Positions 53,464-63,009 are shown, counted from the first letter of the stretch. The stretch is DNA of 64,000 nt from Forficula auricularia (GCA_024734495.1 JALMQS010000153.1:8581294-8645293), one strand, 5' to 3'. Program-made: numbers and translations. Notes: generated by a model from the sequence alone, not told the origin.

Positions 53464-53640
53464 TTTTTTTTGGCTTTTCGGCCTTTCTAGCCATAAGCCA
53501 ATTTACGATACTATATATTTTTCTAAATTTGTCTCTACTCCAGTGGGTCAGAATTTTAGCCGGATGCCTCGAGTCGGATTCGAACCCGGGTCCACTTGGT
53601 TAGCAGGATGACAAGCTACCACCTAGCCTATCCGACCCCC
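53464..53640 (-). mobile_element. tRNA-derived SINE (minus strand)
   Basis: Minus strand: GGGTCGGATAGGCTAGGTGG head with A box, GGACCCGGGTTCGAATCC B box, a body ending GGCTAGAAAGGCCGAAAAGCC and a poly(A) tail. CCATTGTTAATT duplicates flank it (53,452-53,463 and 53,641-53,652). It is the same family as 60,708-60,883 and 61,604-61,793. Confidence 0.9.
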
Positions 53641-53985
53641 CCATTGTTAATTAATAATGTCTATAGAAAATCAATAATTAGATAAAATAATGATATTAAA
53701 CAGTTGGCCTTAAATTTATTTCTATTTATCTTTTGAGGATTCATCGAAATCGGAATTTAAGTTATCTTTTATAGTGAAAATGTTTCTTTTTTAAAATAAA
53801 TAAATAATTCTTTTGTTTTTATATCTTTTCTGTTTTAGATAATTGAACCCGTCCAGAGTAATTCATGATAGATAATAATTTTGAAACGGGATTTTATTCA
53901 TTTGTGTCGAGTAAATTGACCAGGAGGGACGCGGCAGCCATTCTTCCAAGGTAAGAACGAATTGTTCAAACTCTACTATATAGTT

Positions 53986-54230
53986 TTTAAGGAATTTGGT
54001 GTTGGTACTTGGTGAAACATTTTTTAAAATTATTAGATAAAGATACTTGGTAGGTTTCACATTAAGATATAAAAAAATAAAACGAATTTATTTTTGGAGA
54101 ATCTTTAATCTCGATATATATATTTCGGGTGACTAACCCATCTTCAGGAGAAACAGAAAGTAACTGACCTGTATAAGTCGAAATTGAATACAAGTCAATG
54201 GTAAAATTTATTTTTAAGATAACAAAAGGG
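53986..54230 (-). mobile_element. Hammerhead-bearing short retroelement, type b (copy 2)
   Basis: On the minus strand the ribozyme at 54,151-54,109 is followed by GTGAAACCTACCAAGTATC and finally AATGTTTCACCAAGTACC to ...CCTTAAAAAC at 53,986. The same order (ribozyme, GTGAAACCTA, GTTTCACC...CCTTAAAAA) occurs at 5,221-5,055. The 5' boundary is not clear. Confidence 0.55.
54109..54151 (-). ncRNA. Hammerhead ribozyme motif, type b (copy 2)
   Basis: Minus strand: TCTC, CTGAAGA, extra T, stem II GGGT/ACCC with loop TAGTC, GAAATATATATATC and GAGA closing stem I. Relative to 5,181-5,221 both sides of stem I changed together (A-T to T-A), and stem II gained a pair. That supports a folded RNA. Confidence 0.7.
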
Positions 54231-54239
54231 TAAATATTT

Positions 54240-54693
54240 ACCCTTTTTTCATTGGTATTGGACCTTTTTTTTATGTTTGTTCAGGCATAACTTCTTTTTT
54301 AATGAACCGATTTGAATGATTCTTTCTGCGTTTGGACCAGTATAGATCCAAGATAGTCAAGATATCTAACTATTTGTTTGTTTTATGTATGTTCAGCGAA
54401 AACTTTTTGCCACGTGGACCGATTTCGATGATTCTTTTTTTATTGGAAAGGGCGTGCCTTAGGGGTTAGTCCCATATTAATTTGATCAAGTTCTGATGAT
54501 ATGATCAATGTCGAAATAAGTTCGATTCATAAAATGTATATTTTTGGCACCGACTTCAAAAAGTGATTTCAGGTTAATATTTCGTCGTTTAGTTGTAACT
54601 AAATAAGATAATTATTTTATAACCTTTAGTGCATTTTATTTTATTTGTGAGTTGTTATTATTTTATTTGTTGCATTTATTTTTTTGAAGTCGG
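54240..54693. mobile_element. GAAGTCGG-ended element (copy 7)
   Basis: Contains the CTTAGGGGTTAGTCCCATAT and AAATGTATATTTTTGGCACC phrases of the family and ends TTTTTTGAAGTCGGTTTTAT. The left end is truncated. Confidence 0.6.
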
Positions 54694-54708
54694 TTTTATT
54701 TTTTTTTT

Positions 54709-55062
54709 TTAAATTATTCTGATGTATTTTCGAAAAATAAATTGGCATCTCAATCGGTGACCCACCCCCGCACACTTTCGTCGAAAAGTAATGGATCTGC
54801 CCATGTAGAAAACTTTAATATTTTCACTAATATTATTGTATCTATCAGAGGTGGCCACAATGTGGCCCGCGAGCCGCATTGTAACCAAAATAAAAGTGCC
54901 TGGTTTTTCTTGTTCAACCTCATCAGGATCATTCTCAGAATTGACAATTTCACCAGGCACTTCATCATCTTCATTACGATCATCTTCATTGACATCTTCA
55001 TCAGCATCATCATTAACAACCTCATCAATATCATAATTAACCACTTCATCAGGTTTTCCCAA
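54709..55062 (-). CDS. Acidic low-complexity frame beside a hAT end (doubtful)
   Basis: The first 45 codons (MGKPDEVVNYDIDEVVNDDA and more D/E/N) come from an imperfect CATCTTCATTA-type repeat at 54,915-55,050. The remainder reads through a hAT terminus (CAGAGGTGGCCACAATGTGG at 54,846) and a repeat shared with 61,240. The repeat composition and the transposon end argue against a real gene. Confidence 0.15.
   Translation of the reverse strand: MGKPDEVVNYDIDEVVNDDADEDVNEDDRNEDDEVPGEIVNSENDPDEVEQEKPGTFILVTMRLAGHIVATSDRYNNISENIKVFYMGRSITFRRKCAGVGHRLRCQFIFRKYIRII
54846..54900. mobile_element. hAT left terminus
   Basis: CAGAGGTGGCCACAATGTGG followed by CCCGCGAGCCGCATTG fits hAT ends. No partner was found before the gap. 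Confidence 0.45.
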
Positions 55063-55169
55063 TGTTCAATCCCTTGAGTATTCAACCTCTGAATAGTCTT
55101 CAGCTTCTTCAAAGTGTTCAACTTCTTCCAAAATGTTCAACATTTTCATATAGTTGAACTTGTTTATCT

Positions 55170-55416
55170 ACTCTCTAAATCTCTCGCTTTACTACTGGGT
55201 CCGGACGGTAACGAGCACGTGTATGGTAGGAGACGAATAAAAGGGGGTCCAGAAGCACGGGACGATGCGGATGATAGCGAGAATGGGACCCGGCGATACG
55301 GTAGAAGACGAGAAATCGGTACTAGGGATGGCAGAAGGAAGAACTCCTGTGTGTGGCACTCCTACACGTTTTGAAGCGAACACACGATACCAGTACAACG
55401 GCGCCCGAACAGGGAC
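55170..55416 (+). mobile_element. Probable LTR 3' part and Lys-type primer binding site
   Basis: The GC-rich single-copy segment ends GATACCAGTACA, then one base, then CGGCGCCCGAACAGGGAC (55,399-55,416). This differs at one base from TGGCGCCCGAACAGGGAC, the primer binding site for tRNA-Lys used by many LTR retroelements. The LTR start was not located and the interior falls in the gap. Confidence 0.55.
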
Positions 55417-55440
55417 CCTATTTTTTGTTTCCAGCCAGCA

Positions 55441-55540
55441 NNNNNNNNNNNNNNNNNNNNNNNNNNNNNNNNNNNNNNNNNNNNNNNNNNNNNNNNNNNN
55501 NNNNNNNNNNNNNNNNNNNNNNNNNNNNNNNNNNNNNNNN
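55441..55540. other. Assembly gap (100 N)
   Basis: Exactly 100 undetermined bases, the usual placeholder for a gap of unknown size. It separates a probable LTR-element start from a palindrome, so substantial sequence may be missing. Confidence 0.99.
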
Positions 55541-56472
55541 GCTGAAAATTGGTACAGGTCTTAAATACCCTATTACAAATGAAATATCAAAAATCCCCAT
55601 CCTTGATCCAAGGTAAAGGTCAAAGATATCGTAAACGGTAAGTGTTATCTTAAAAATAGGTCAGACAAAAGTTGTAGATCATGAAATTCTCTACAAAAAT
55701 TGTTAGTATACTTTTTTTTCTAGAGATTCCTGAGATATCGCGATTCCAAAAGTTGGAGACGTCATACTCTACCTAATATGCATAAACTGCGATTTTTTGC
55801 AAAAAAATCGCAAAGTTTTTCTTTCATAAAATGAAAATCACTCATCCTATAAACTTGATTTCTATCTGATTCTCTAGAAAATTTTGTTTACTTGAACGTT
55901 TAATTGGACCACTTTTTTGTTAAAACTCTTAGACATATAGATATCAGGCATTTTCCATGACACTTTTGTGATTCTGGATCATAATCCTGTCTGTAAAATG
56001 TTGGATATTTATAAATCTAAGAGTTTTTATCAAAAAAGTAGTTCAAGTAAACGTTCAAGTAAACAAAATTTCATAGAGAATGAGATAGGAATCAAGTTTA
56101 TAGGATGAGTGGTTTCAATTTTATGAAGAAAAAACTGCGATTTTTTGAAAAAATGGATAATTTCCAACGTCTCCAACTTTTGGAATCGCGATATCTCAGG
56201 AATGATGATTCGTAGAAAAAAAATAATAACAATTTATGTAGAGAATTGAATGATGTACAACTTTTGTCTAAACTATTTTTACCTTAACACTTATCGTTTA
56301 CGAGAAAAATGCGAAAAACTAATATTTTTTATCTTTGACCTTGGATAAATTTTTTGCAGAGGTCGGGAGGATGGGATTTTTGATATTTCATTTGTAATAG
56401 TGTCCAATTTTCAGCTCTATGCGAATTATTGTAAGCTTAGCATTTTTTTTGTCTATTTTGACTGGACTATAA
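55541..56472. mobile_element. Palindromic fold-back (relative of the 32-kb element)
   Basis: Arms meet near 55,985 and share ATCGCGATTCCAAAAGTTGG, TTTGACCTT..., AAATGAAATATCAAAAATCC and GAATGAGATAGGAATCAAG in complement. The right end AGCTTAGCATTTTTTTTG... ATTTTGACTGGACTAT matches termini at 46,930 and (inverted) 52,573. The left end is hidden in the gap. Confidence 0.75.
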
Positions 56473-57589
56473 GCAGATTTTAACTTAAGACGAATTCGAC
56501 TCGAACAGATAAGTTAGGTCTGGCTAAACGTAAAAAAAAAAAATAGATAGAAACAACCTTAAATTATAATTTTATTAACTTAAAAAGACCGACATACAAA
56601 AAATAACAAGAACACTGTAAATTACAACAATAGGCGAATAAATAAACAGACAGTGCATACAGGGTGTCCCGGATCACAATGATAAACCATGAACAGAGGA
56701 TAGGCCAGCTTATGATGGTCCAGAACCTAAAAAATTTTTTAATTAAAATCTCATAGTTTTCAATTTTTTTGAAAATGGTGAAAATCTCTACCCTGCTCTA
56801 AATATCGAGATGCTGTGCCTACAAATTTACATATTTTATTATTCTAATTTTTGTTATGTAATCCTGAATAATCGTGCTATTGATCAGGGCTCAAAATAAA
56901 ACCATAAGTACTATACTTTTGGAGAAAAAAAAAAATTTCCGGAGTTTAAAATTTTGATCAGCTAACTTTGAATCATCTTTAAATGTAAAAAAAAGTCTAC
57001 TATACTAGCATATGGCAAGTTATTTAAAAAATTGGCCCATTTAGTCAAGATTTCAAAATGATACAGCCCATTGTACTTACTTCTTCGGAAAAACAAAATA
57101 TTTCTATTTTTTTGGAAAATTATCTAATTTAAAAACATTTTGATATTCTAACTTAATAGGGGATCAGTTTTTTTGTTTTTTAATTTGCTTTTTGAAAAAA
57201 AAAATTCAAAAATTGAGAAAAGAAAATTTTAATGTTTTTTTTGCATACTTTAAAAAATTGGATTTTCTTTCGATGGGAGACCTCTTCGTTTTTCAAAAAA
57301 ATTCACAAAATTCTATATTAAAAAAAAAAAAAATTTGAGCTATTAACGAAGATAGAATTCAATTAAACTTCATATTAAAAATAAAATCGATTTTTTTTTT
57401 TTGTAATTGCGATTTTTATTTTGTTCTGTGATCGCAATAGTTGATTTAAATAACGTAAAAATAAAAAAATGTTATCTTTTCGAAATACGTACACTATAAA
57501 ATATAATAATTTACCCCAACATTTTTCATTCGAGTAGTCTTAATTCAATCATTTCATATCAATTTTGGTGTAAATTATTATAAATTAAT
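56473..57589. other. AT-rich DNA with a lone Tc1/mariner end
   Basis: TACAGGGTGTCCCGGATCAC near 56,658 is a typical mariner-type terminal sequence without a partner. The rest is poly(A)/poly(T)-rich with no gene. Confidence 0.45.
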
Positions 57590-57711
57590 TATCTCAAATG
57601 AGGCTTTATTAAAAACATTCGGAAACTGATGATCGTTTCCTTATGATCAGGAGAAGGTTAATTATTGAACAACTATCTTCTTTTTCACAATTTTTCACTG
57701 TTGTTTCACAT

Positions 57712-57751
57712 GGAGACAGTTTCGGCGGATATTCTCTACCATCCTCAGTCC
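57712..57751 (-). ncRNA. Hammerhead ribozyme motif, type e, left arm
   Basis: Minus strand: GGA, CTGAGGA, extra T, GGT/GCC stem II (one G-T), GAAACTGTC and TCC closing stem I. Compared with the right-arm copy the variable core base is G instead of A, which the CUGANGA rule allows. Confidence 0.6.
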
Positions 57752-58919
57752 CTAGTAAGACATCGCAACATTTTCAATATCAGTTAACACCTCATTCTCC
57801 TGTGGCATCTCACATTCAGAAAACACATATAACAGGCAAGCTGTAGATAACCTTTACAATTCTTTTAATATAAACAATTATCAATCGCAACCTTAAAAAC
57901 AACAGGATACAACTATATGAATCTCCACTGAACAACACAATAAATTAAAAAATTAACAATCAATGCAGACAATCAAAAATTCATTTACTTCTGGTCCAAT
58001 TTCAAAATTTTTTTTTTACTCTCAAATGACAAATTTACTTTCCATTGTCTTATTAAAGTAAATTTGTCATTTGAGAGTAAAAAAATAAACTGCAACGGAT
58101 CGTTGCTAAACTTTATCCAAATTCAATCGAAATATTAATATGTTTGTTCCTTTATTATTAATCAGATATCACTTGCAATTTGTAGTTAATGTTGACATTA
58201 ATTAAAAATAATTCCTCATTTAATAGTCGAGGAATAACCATTCTACATTGGATTTTTGACATTTCGGTTATTATTGGTAACCATTGCTGAAGACATGGAG
58301 GAATCGATTTAAAATCAAAAATAACGATCGATTCTCATCTAATACTAGAGGAATAACCTTATTGCATTCTATTTTTGATGTTTTTGACTATTAATGGCAA
58401 TCTCTACTGAAAACGTGGAAGAATCGACTTGAAATCAAAAAGACTAAATTCTTTTTGGTAAACAACTCAAGCTTGGGTTGTTTGCCATAAAAGAATTTAG
58501 TCTTATTGATTTTAAGTCGATTCTTCCACGTTTTCAGTAGAGATTGCCATTAATACTCAAAACATCAAAAATGGAATGCAATAAGGTTATTCCTCTAGTA
58601 TTAGATGAGAATCGATCGTTATTTTTGATTTTATGTCGATTCCTCCATGTCTTCAGCAATGGTTACCAATAATAATCGAAACGTCAAAAACCTAATATAG
58701 AATTGTTATTCCTCAAGTATTAGATGAGAATCGATAGCTATTTTTGATTTTAAGTCGATTCCTCCATGTCTTCAGCAATAATAACCGAAATGTCAAAAAT
58801 CCAATGTAGAATGGTTATTCCTCGACTATTAAATGAGAATTATTTTTAATTAATGTCAACATTAACTACAAATTGCAAGTGATATCTGATTAATAATAAA
58901 GGAACAAACATATTAATAT

Positions 58920-59248
58920 CGTTGTGGTCGCGCCCCGGGTGAAGAGAAAATTATTTTCGATCTTTGGGGTCTGCGATCGATTGGGAGGCGCTGGAATATT
59001 TAATTGTTTAATTAATGAATCAAGGCTTAGGCTGCGAAAAATGAACGAGGAGAGGATTAAAAAGAAATTCCATAATTCATATAGACAAAAGGTATTAGTT
59101 TGGGTTCAGGGATCAGTAGCTTAGTGGATATGGGAGTTAAAACTCTTATGACAAAGCATTGCAGTACACATGCAAAGATCCCGGGTTCGAGCCCCGGCTG
59201 ATCCTTTTGTCTGTAATAAAAATAAACTTTTCTTCGTTCCCTAAATTT
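58920..59248 (+). mobile_element. 329-bp retro-insert carrying a tRNA-like gene, 14-bp target duplication
   Basis: AAACATATTAATAT lies on both sides (58,906-58,919 and 59,249-59,262), and the pre-insertion sequence is preserved at 1-255. The insert has a CG-rich 190-bp leader, a tRNA cloverleaf at 59,110-59,204 and a 44-bp AT-rich trailer. AGACAAAAGG before and CCTTTTGTCT after the tRNA extend the acceptor pairing. The tRNA is at the 3' side, unlike ordinary SINEs. Confidence 0.8.
59110..59204 (+). tRNA. tRNA-like cloverleaf with expanded D loop, anticodon ACA
   Basis: Acceptor GGATCAG/CTGATCC (7 of 7 pairs), D stem GCTT/AAGC, anticodon stem TTGCA/TGCAA with 7-base loop GTACACA (T33 present, anticodon ACA), and T arm CCGGG-TTCGAGC-CCCGG all pair perfectly. 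The D loop is 31 bases and can form its own hairpin (GAGT/ACTC at 59,134-59,145). ACA would read Cys UGU, unusual in eukaryotes. All stems being intact suggests a young or selected copy, but function is unproven. Confidence 0.6.
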
Positions 59249-59646
59249 AAACATATTAATATTTCGATTGAATTTGGATAAAGTTTAGCAACGATCCGTT
59301 GCAGTTTATTTTTTTATATTCTCAAATGACAAATTTACTTTAATAAGACAATGGAAAGTAAATTTGTCATTTGAGAGAATAAAAAAAAAAATTTGAAATT
59401 GGACCAGAGGTAAATGATTTTTTGATTGTCTGCATTGATTGTTAATTTTTTAATTTATTGTGTTGTTCAGTGGAGATTCATATAGTTGTATCCTGTTGTT
59501 TTTAAGGTTGCGATTGATAATTGTTTATATTAAAAGAATTGTAAAGGTTATCTACAGCTTGCCTGTTATATGTGTTTTCTGAATGTGAGATGCCACAGGA
59601 GAATGAGGTGTTAACTGATATTGAAAATGTTGCTATGTCTTACTAG

Positions 59647-59686
59647 GGACTGAAGATGGCAGAGAATATCCGCCGAAACTGTCTCC
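59647..59686 (+). ncRNA. Hammerhead ribozyme motif, type e, right arm
   Basis: GGA (59,647-59,649), CTGAAGA (59,650-59,656), extra T, GGC/GCC stem II with a 12-base loop, GAAACTGTC (59,675-59,683) and TCC closing stem I with three GC/AT pairs. Confidence 0.65.
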
Positions 59687-59932
59687 ATGTGAAACAACAA
59701 TAAAAAATTATGAAAAAGAAGATAGTTGTTCAATAATTAACCTTCTCCTGATCATAAGGAAACGATCATCAGTTTCCGAGTGTTTTTAATAAAGCCTCAT
59801 TTGAGATAATTAATTTAAAATAAAAACAATTATAGTAACTTTATTTATGTAAATTATTATATTTTACAGTATAAGTACTTCGAAGAGATACAATTCTTTA
59901 TTTTTACATTATTTAAATCAACTATTAAAATC

Positions 59933-59966
59933 CCAGGGATGAATCAAGAAAAAAAAAAAAAAAAAA
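59933..59966 (+). mobile_element. Ultra-short retro-insertion: 16 nt plus A18
   Basis: CCAGGGATGAATCAAG followed by a run of A lies between two copies of AACTATTAAAATC (59,920-59,932 and 59,967-59,979). The paralogous site near 52,727 has one AACTATCAAAATC and no insert. This is the signature of target-primed reverse transcription of a polyadenylated RNA end. Confidence 0.85.
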
Positions 59967-60707
59967 AACTATTAAAATCAAAATCGATTGTTTTTTAAAT
60001 TTTTTTTATTTTTTTATTTTATTTATATTTAAATGTATTTATTAATTAAATTAAAAGTTATTTGAATCCTTTCTTCATTAATAGCGCAAAAATTATGTTT
60101 TTTAATGTTGAATTTTGTCAATTTTTTTGGTAAATTATCTAATTTAAAAACATTTTGATAGTAGTTAATTATTTAATATGTTAATCAATTATGTCCCATC
60201 TTGATTGAACTAATCTTTGGCTATTATAGACATTAATGCTATAATAGTTATTAATAATGCCATTAATAGCCAAAGATTAGTTCAATTAAGATGAAAAAGT
60301 AAAAGATAAATTTGAAAAAGTTTAGAGCGTGATTTCTAATTATTCTAATTAATTAAATTTCATTTTTAATAAAGATGTTAAGTTTTGAAAAATCCCACCA
60401 AGAATTTAGTTAAAGCAGTGCATCAATTTTTTATCCGTGCTAATATCAAGATCTAAAGAGTACTTTCTTATTAATATTATTTATTTTGTTAGTTTATATT
60501 TTATTTATTATTTTTTTTAACATATTTATTTTATATATGTATGTAAGAATTATGTATAATCTATTAATTTTGTATTTTGTAATTCCTTTTTGTTTTTTGA
60601 GTTTTATTGTAAATTGGTTTTATAATTTTTTTTTTATCTAATTTAAAGAGAATGGCCTCTGGTCACCTAATAAAAAAAAATAAAGATTTTCTGGACTATT
60701 GTTAATT

Positions 60708-60883
60708 TTTTTTTTGGCTTTTCGGCCTTTCTAGCCATAAGCCAATTTACGATACTATATATTTTTCTAAATTTGTCTCTACTCCGGGGGTCAGAATTTT
60801 AGCCGGATGCCCCGAGTCGGATTCGAACCCGGATCCACTTGGTTAGCAGGATGACACGCTACCACCTAGCCTATCCGACCCCC
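60708..60883 (-). mobile_element. tRNA-derived SINE (minus strand, duplicated copy)
   Basis: Same SINE at the same site as 53,464-53,640. Flanks CTATTGTTAATT and CCATTGTTAATT. It was copied with the block rather than inserted independently. Confidence 0.88.
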
Positions 60884-61603
60884 CCATTGTTAATTAATAA
60901 TGTTTATAAAAATCAATAATTAGATAAAATAATGATATTAAACAGTTGGCCTTAAATTTATTTCTATTTATCTTTTGAGGATTCATCGAAATCGGAATTT
61001 AAGTTATCTTTTATAGTGAAAATGTTTCTTTTTTAAAATAAATACTATAAATAATTCTTTTGTTTTTATATCTTTTCTGTTTTAGATAATTGAACCCGTC
61101 CAGAGTAATTCATGATAGATAATTTGAACGAGAAACGGGATTTTATTCATTTGTGTCGAGTAAATTGACCAGGAGAGACGCGGCAGCCATTCTTCCAAGG
61201 TAAGAACGAATTGTTCAAACTCTACTATATATGTGGGATCCATTACTTTTCGACGAAAGTGTGCGCGGGTGGGTCACCGATTTTGATGTCGATTTTTTCC
61301 TCGAAAGTATATCAGAAAAGGAGATGATCCTGAAAATTTTGACCCGATTTGATCAATTTAGCTGCTGAGAATTTTTTGAATTAAAAAAGTCGATTTTTCA
61401 GTCATTTCAAAAGTTTATACTCAGCTTCTATATAACCTAGAGACTTGTTTGAGGTAAATCCGTTTTGCTCTTTATTTTCTAATATATTTTCGGAAAAATA
61501 TCAATTATTTAAATAATTTTCTAATTAATATAATCAAAGAATAATTAACATCATTAAAGAGAATTGTTTTTGATTGCGTTTTTAAACAATACTATATATA
61601 TAT

Positions 61604-61793
61604 GGGGGTCAGATAGGCTAGGCGGTAGCGTGACATCCTGCTAACCAAGTGGACCCGGGTTCGAATCCGACTCGAGGCATCCGGCTAAAATCTGACCCCC
61701 GGGGTAGGGACAAATTTAAAAATAATAAATAGTATCGTAAATGGCTTATGGCTAGAAAGGCCGAAAAGCAAAAAAAAAAAAAAAAAAAAAAAA
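61604..61793 (+). mobile_element. tRNA-derived SINE (plus strand)
   Basis: GGGGGTCAGATAGGCTAGGC head with A box, GGACCCGGGTTCGAATCC B box, AATAGTATCGTAAATGGCTT body and a poly(A) tail to 61,793. ACTATATATATA flanks both sides. It shares family with the copies at 53.5 and 60.8 kb. Confidence 0.9.
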
Positions 61794-61805
61794 CTATATA
61801 TATAA

Positions 61806-62090
61806 TCGCGAGACTACTGCCGGCTGAGGCTATTGAGTCTGCTGAATCTTGATCTGATCAAGACAGAATGAAAAAATGTGATCCATTTAGCTATGATCCA
61901 GCATCATTTCATATTAGTCTGCATGACGCCTTTATACCAAACACTGAAATGGTATAAAGGCGTCATGCGGGCTAATCGCGAAATGATGCTGGATCATAGC
62001 TAAATGGATCACATCGTTTTCATTCTGTCTTGGTCCAGACTTAAGAGTCAGCAGACTCCAATAGCCTCAACCAGCAGTAGTCTCGCGATA
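61806..62090. repeat. Small fold-back, ~140-bp arms
   Basis: TCGCGAGACTACTGCCGG... and its complement ...CCAGCAGTAGTCTCGCGA face each other with ATGACGCCTTTATACCA at the centre near 61,945. Only scattered mismatches are present. Noncoding. Confidence 0.8.
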
Positions 62091-62719
62091 TATATATATA
62101 TAGTATTGTTTAAAAACGCAATAAAAAACAATTCTCTTTAATATGTTAATTATTCTTTGATATATTAATTAGAAAATTATTTAAATAATTGATATTTTTC
62201 CGAAAATATATTAGAAAATAAAGAGCAAAACGGATTGCCGCCTCAAACAAGTCTCTAGGTTATATAGAAGCTGAGATATAAACTTTTGAAAATGACTGAA
62301 AAATCGACTTTTTTTTAATTCAAAAAATTCTCCAGCGGCCAAATTTGATCAAATCGGGTCAAAATTTTCAGGATCATCATAAAAACAAGTGGTAATTTGA
62401 AAATCAAAAAGGAAGCTGTTTTCTATTACGACAACAAAATATTTTGATTTCAAATATTGCTGTTTCATATCTAATGGGACTCGAAAATAAGTCAAAATGG
62501 CCTTTTTCGTCATTTTGGCCCATAATATCCCAAAACTCTCTGAGTTTTTTATCTTGAAACAGTCTTATAACTCAAAAACAGTGCATTATATGAAAAAAGT
62601 TTCAAATAAAAGTTTATTTATATCAGGGGGAAACTAAAGTACGCTATTGTTTGTCGACCTAGAACAAGCCTTCAAGGGTATTTCGAGGTAAAGTTCTGTT
62701 TTTTAAATAGAAACCTATA

Positions 62720-62767
62720 CTTACTTATAATGTTTCACCTAGAACCGACACCTAAATCCTTAAAAAT
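62720..62767 (+). mobile_element. 48-bp insertion matching the 3' end of the type b hammerhead element
   Basis: TAGAAACCTATA is duplicated on both sides (62,708-62,719 and 62,768-62,779). The insert, ATGTTTCACCTAGAACCGAC to CCTTAAAAAT, equals the minus strand of about 5,055-5,103. It looks like an extreme 5'-truncated retro-copy. Confidence 0.75.
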
Positions 62768-63009
62768 TAGAAACCTATATATTTCTTTTCATATTCAAAA
62801 TCTACAAAAAAAAACTGAGCAACTTTCTAGAACTATTTTTTTATCCCACATCAAACAAACAAAATATTAAATCAATTATTAGATCGCAAAAAAATACTAA
62901 TAATTATTTTTAACGATTATTCAACTTAATTATCAAATAATAATGAACAAATATTTAATTATTAAATAAATAATTTAATAATTTTTCGACACTGTTCTGT
63001 GACATTCCA

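Larger units (their letters stand above)
52607..53995. repeat. Repeat family R, copy with LINE and SINE insertions
   Basis: About 97-98% alike to 59,811-61,235, including the same LINE tail and SINE at the same points, so the block was duplicated after both insertions. It contains a long hairpin at 52,957-53,051 (CATCTTGATTGAACTAATCT and complement). Confidence 0.85.
57590..59822. mobile_element. 2.2-kb palindromic element with hammerhead motifs near both ends (type e)
   Basis: Arms meet near 58,470 (ACTAAATTCTTTT...AAAAGAATTTAGT) and extend about 0.9-1.0 kb each. Outer parts carry a ribozyme motif in each arm, and each arm also has an inner perfect hairpin of ATGACAAATTTACTTT type (58,019-58,082 and 59,322-59,380). 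The right arm is split by a 329-bp insert. There is no reverse transcriptase. The layout again resembles inverted Penelope-type terminal repeats. Confidence 0.8.
59811..61235. repeat. Repeat family R, second copy of the duplicated block
   Basis: It matches 52,607-53,995 with few differences and contains the same LINE tail (about 60,370-60,680) and SINE. It additionally has a 34-bp poly(A) insert at 59,933. The hairpin CATCTTGATTGAACTAATCT and complement is conserved at 60,195-60,293. Confidence 0.85.
61318..62380. mobile_element. Palindromic element with two nested insertions at its centre
   Basis: Arms 61,318-61,600 and 62,098-62,380 share GATCCTGAAAATTTTGACCC, TATATAACCTAGAGACTTGT and AAAACGGATT in complement. 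Between them lie a SINE and a smaller palindrome, both in an ATATAT tract. Confidence 0.75.

Noticed and set aside
54709..55121. Acidic or Met-rich frames as host proteins
   Set aside because: They come from a degenerate CATCTTCAT-type repeat beside a hAT end and are open in several frames at once.
57625..57660. CTGATGATCGTTTCC near 57,627 as a hammerhead core
   Set aside because: It forms a simple GGAAAC/GTTTCC hairpin and lacks GAAA after a stem II.
58280..58310. CTGAAGACATGGAGGAATCG near the palindrome centre as another hammerhead
   Set aside because: No GAAA follows at a sensible distance and no stem II can be drawn.
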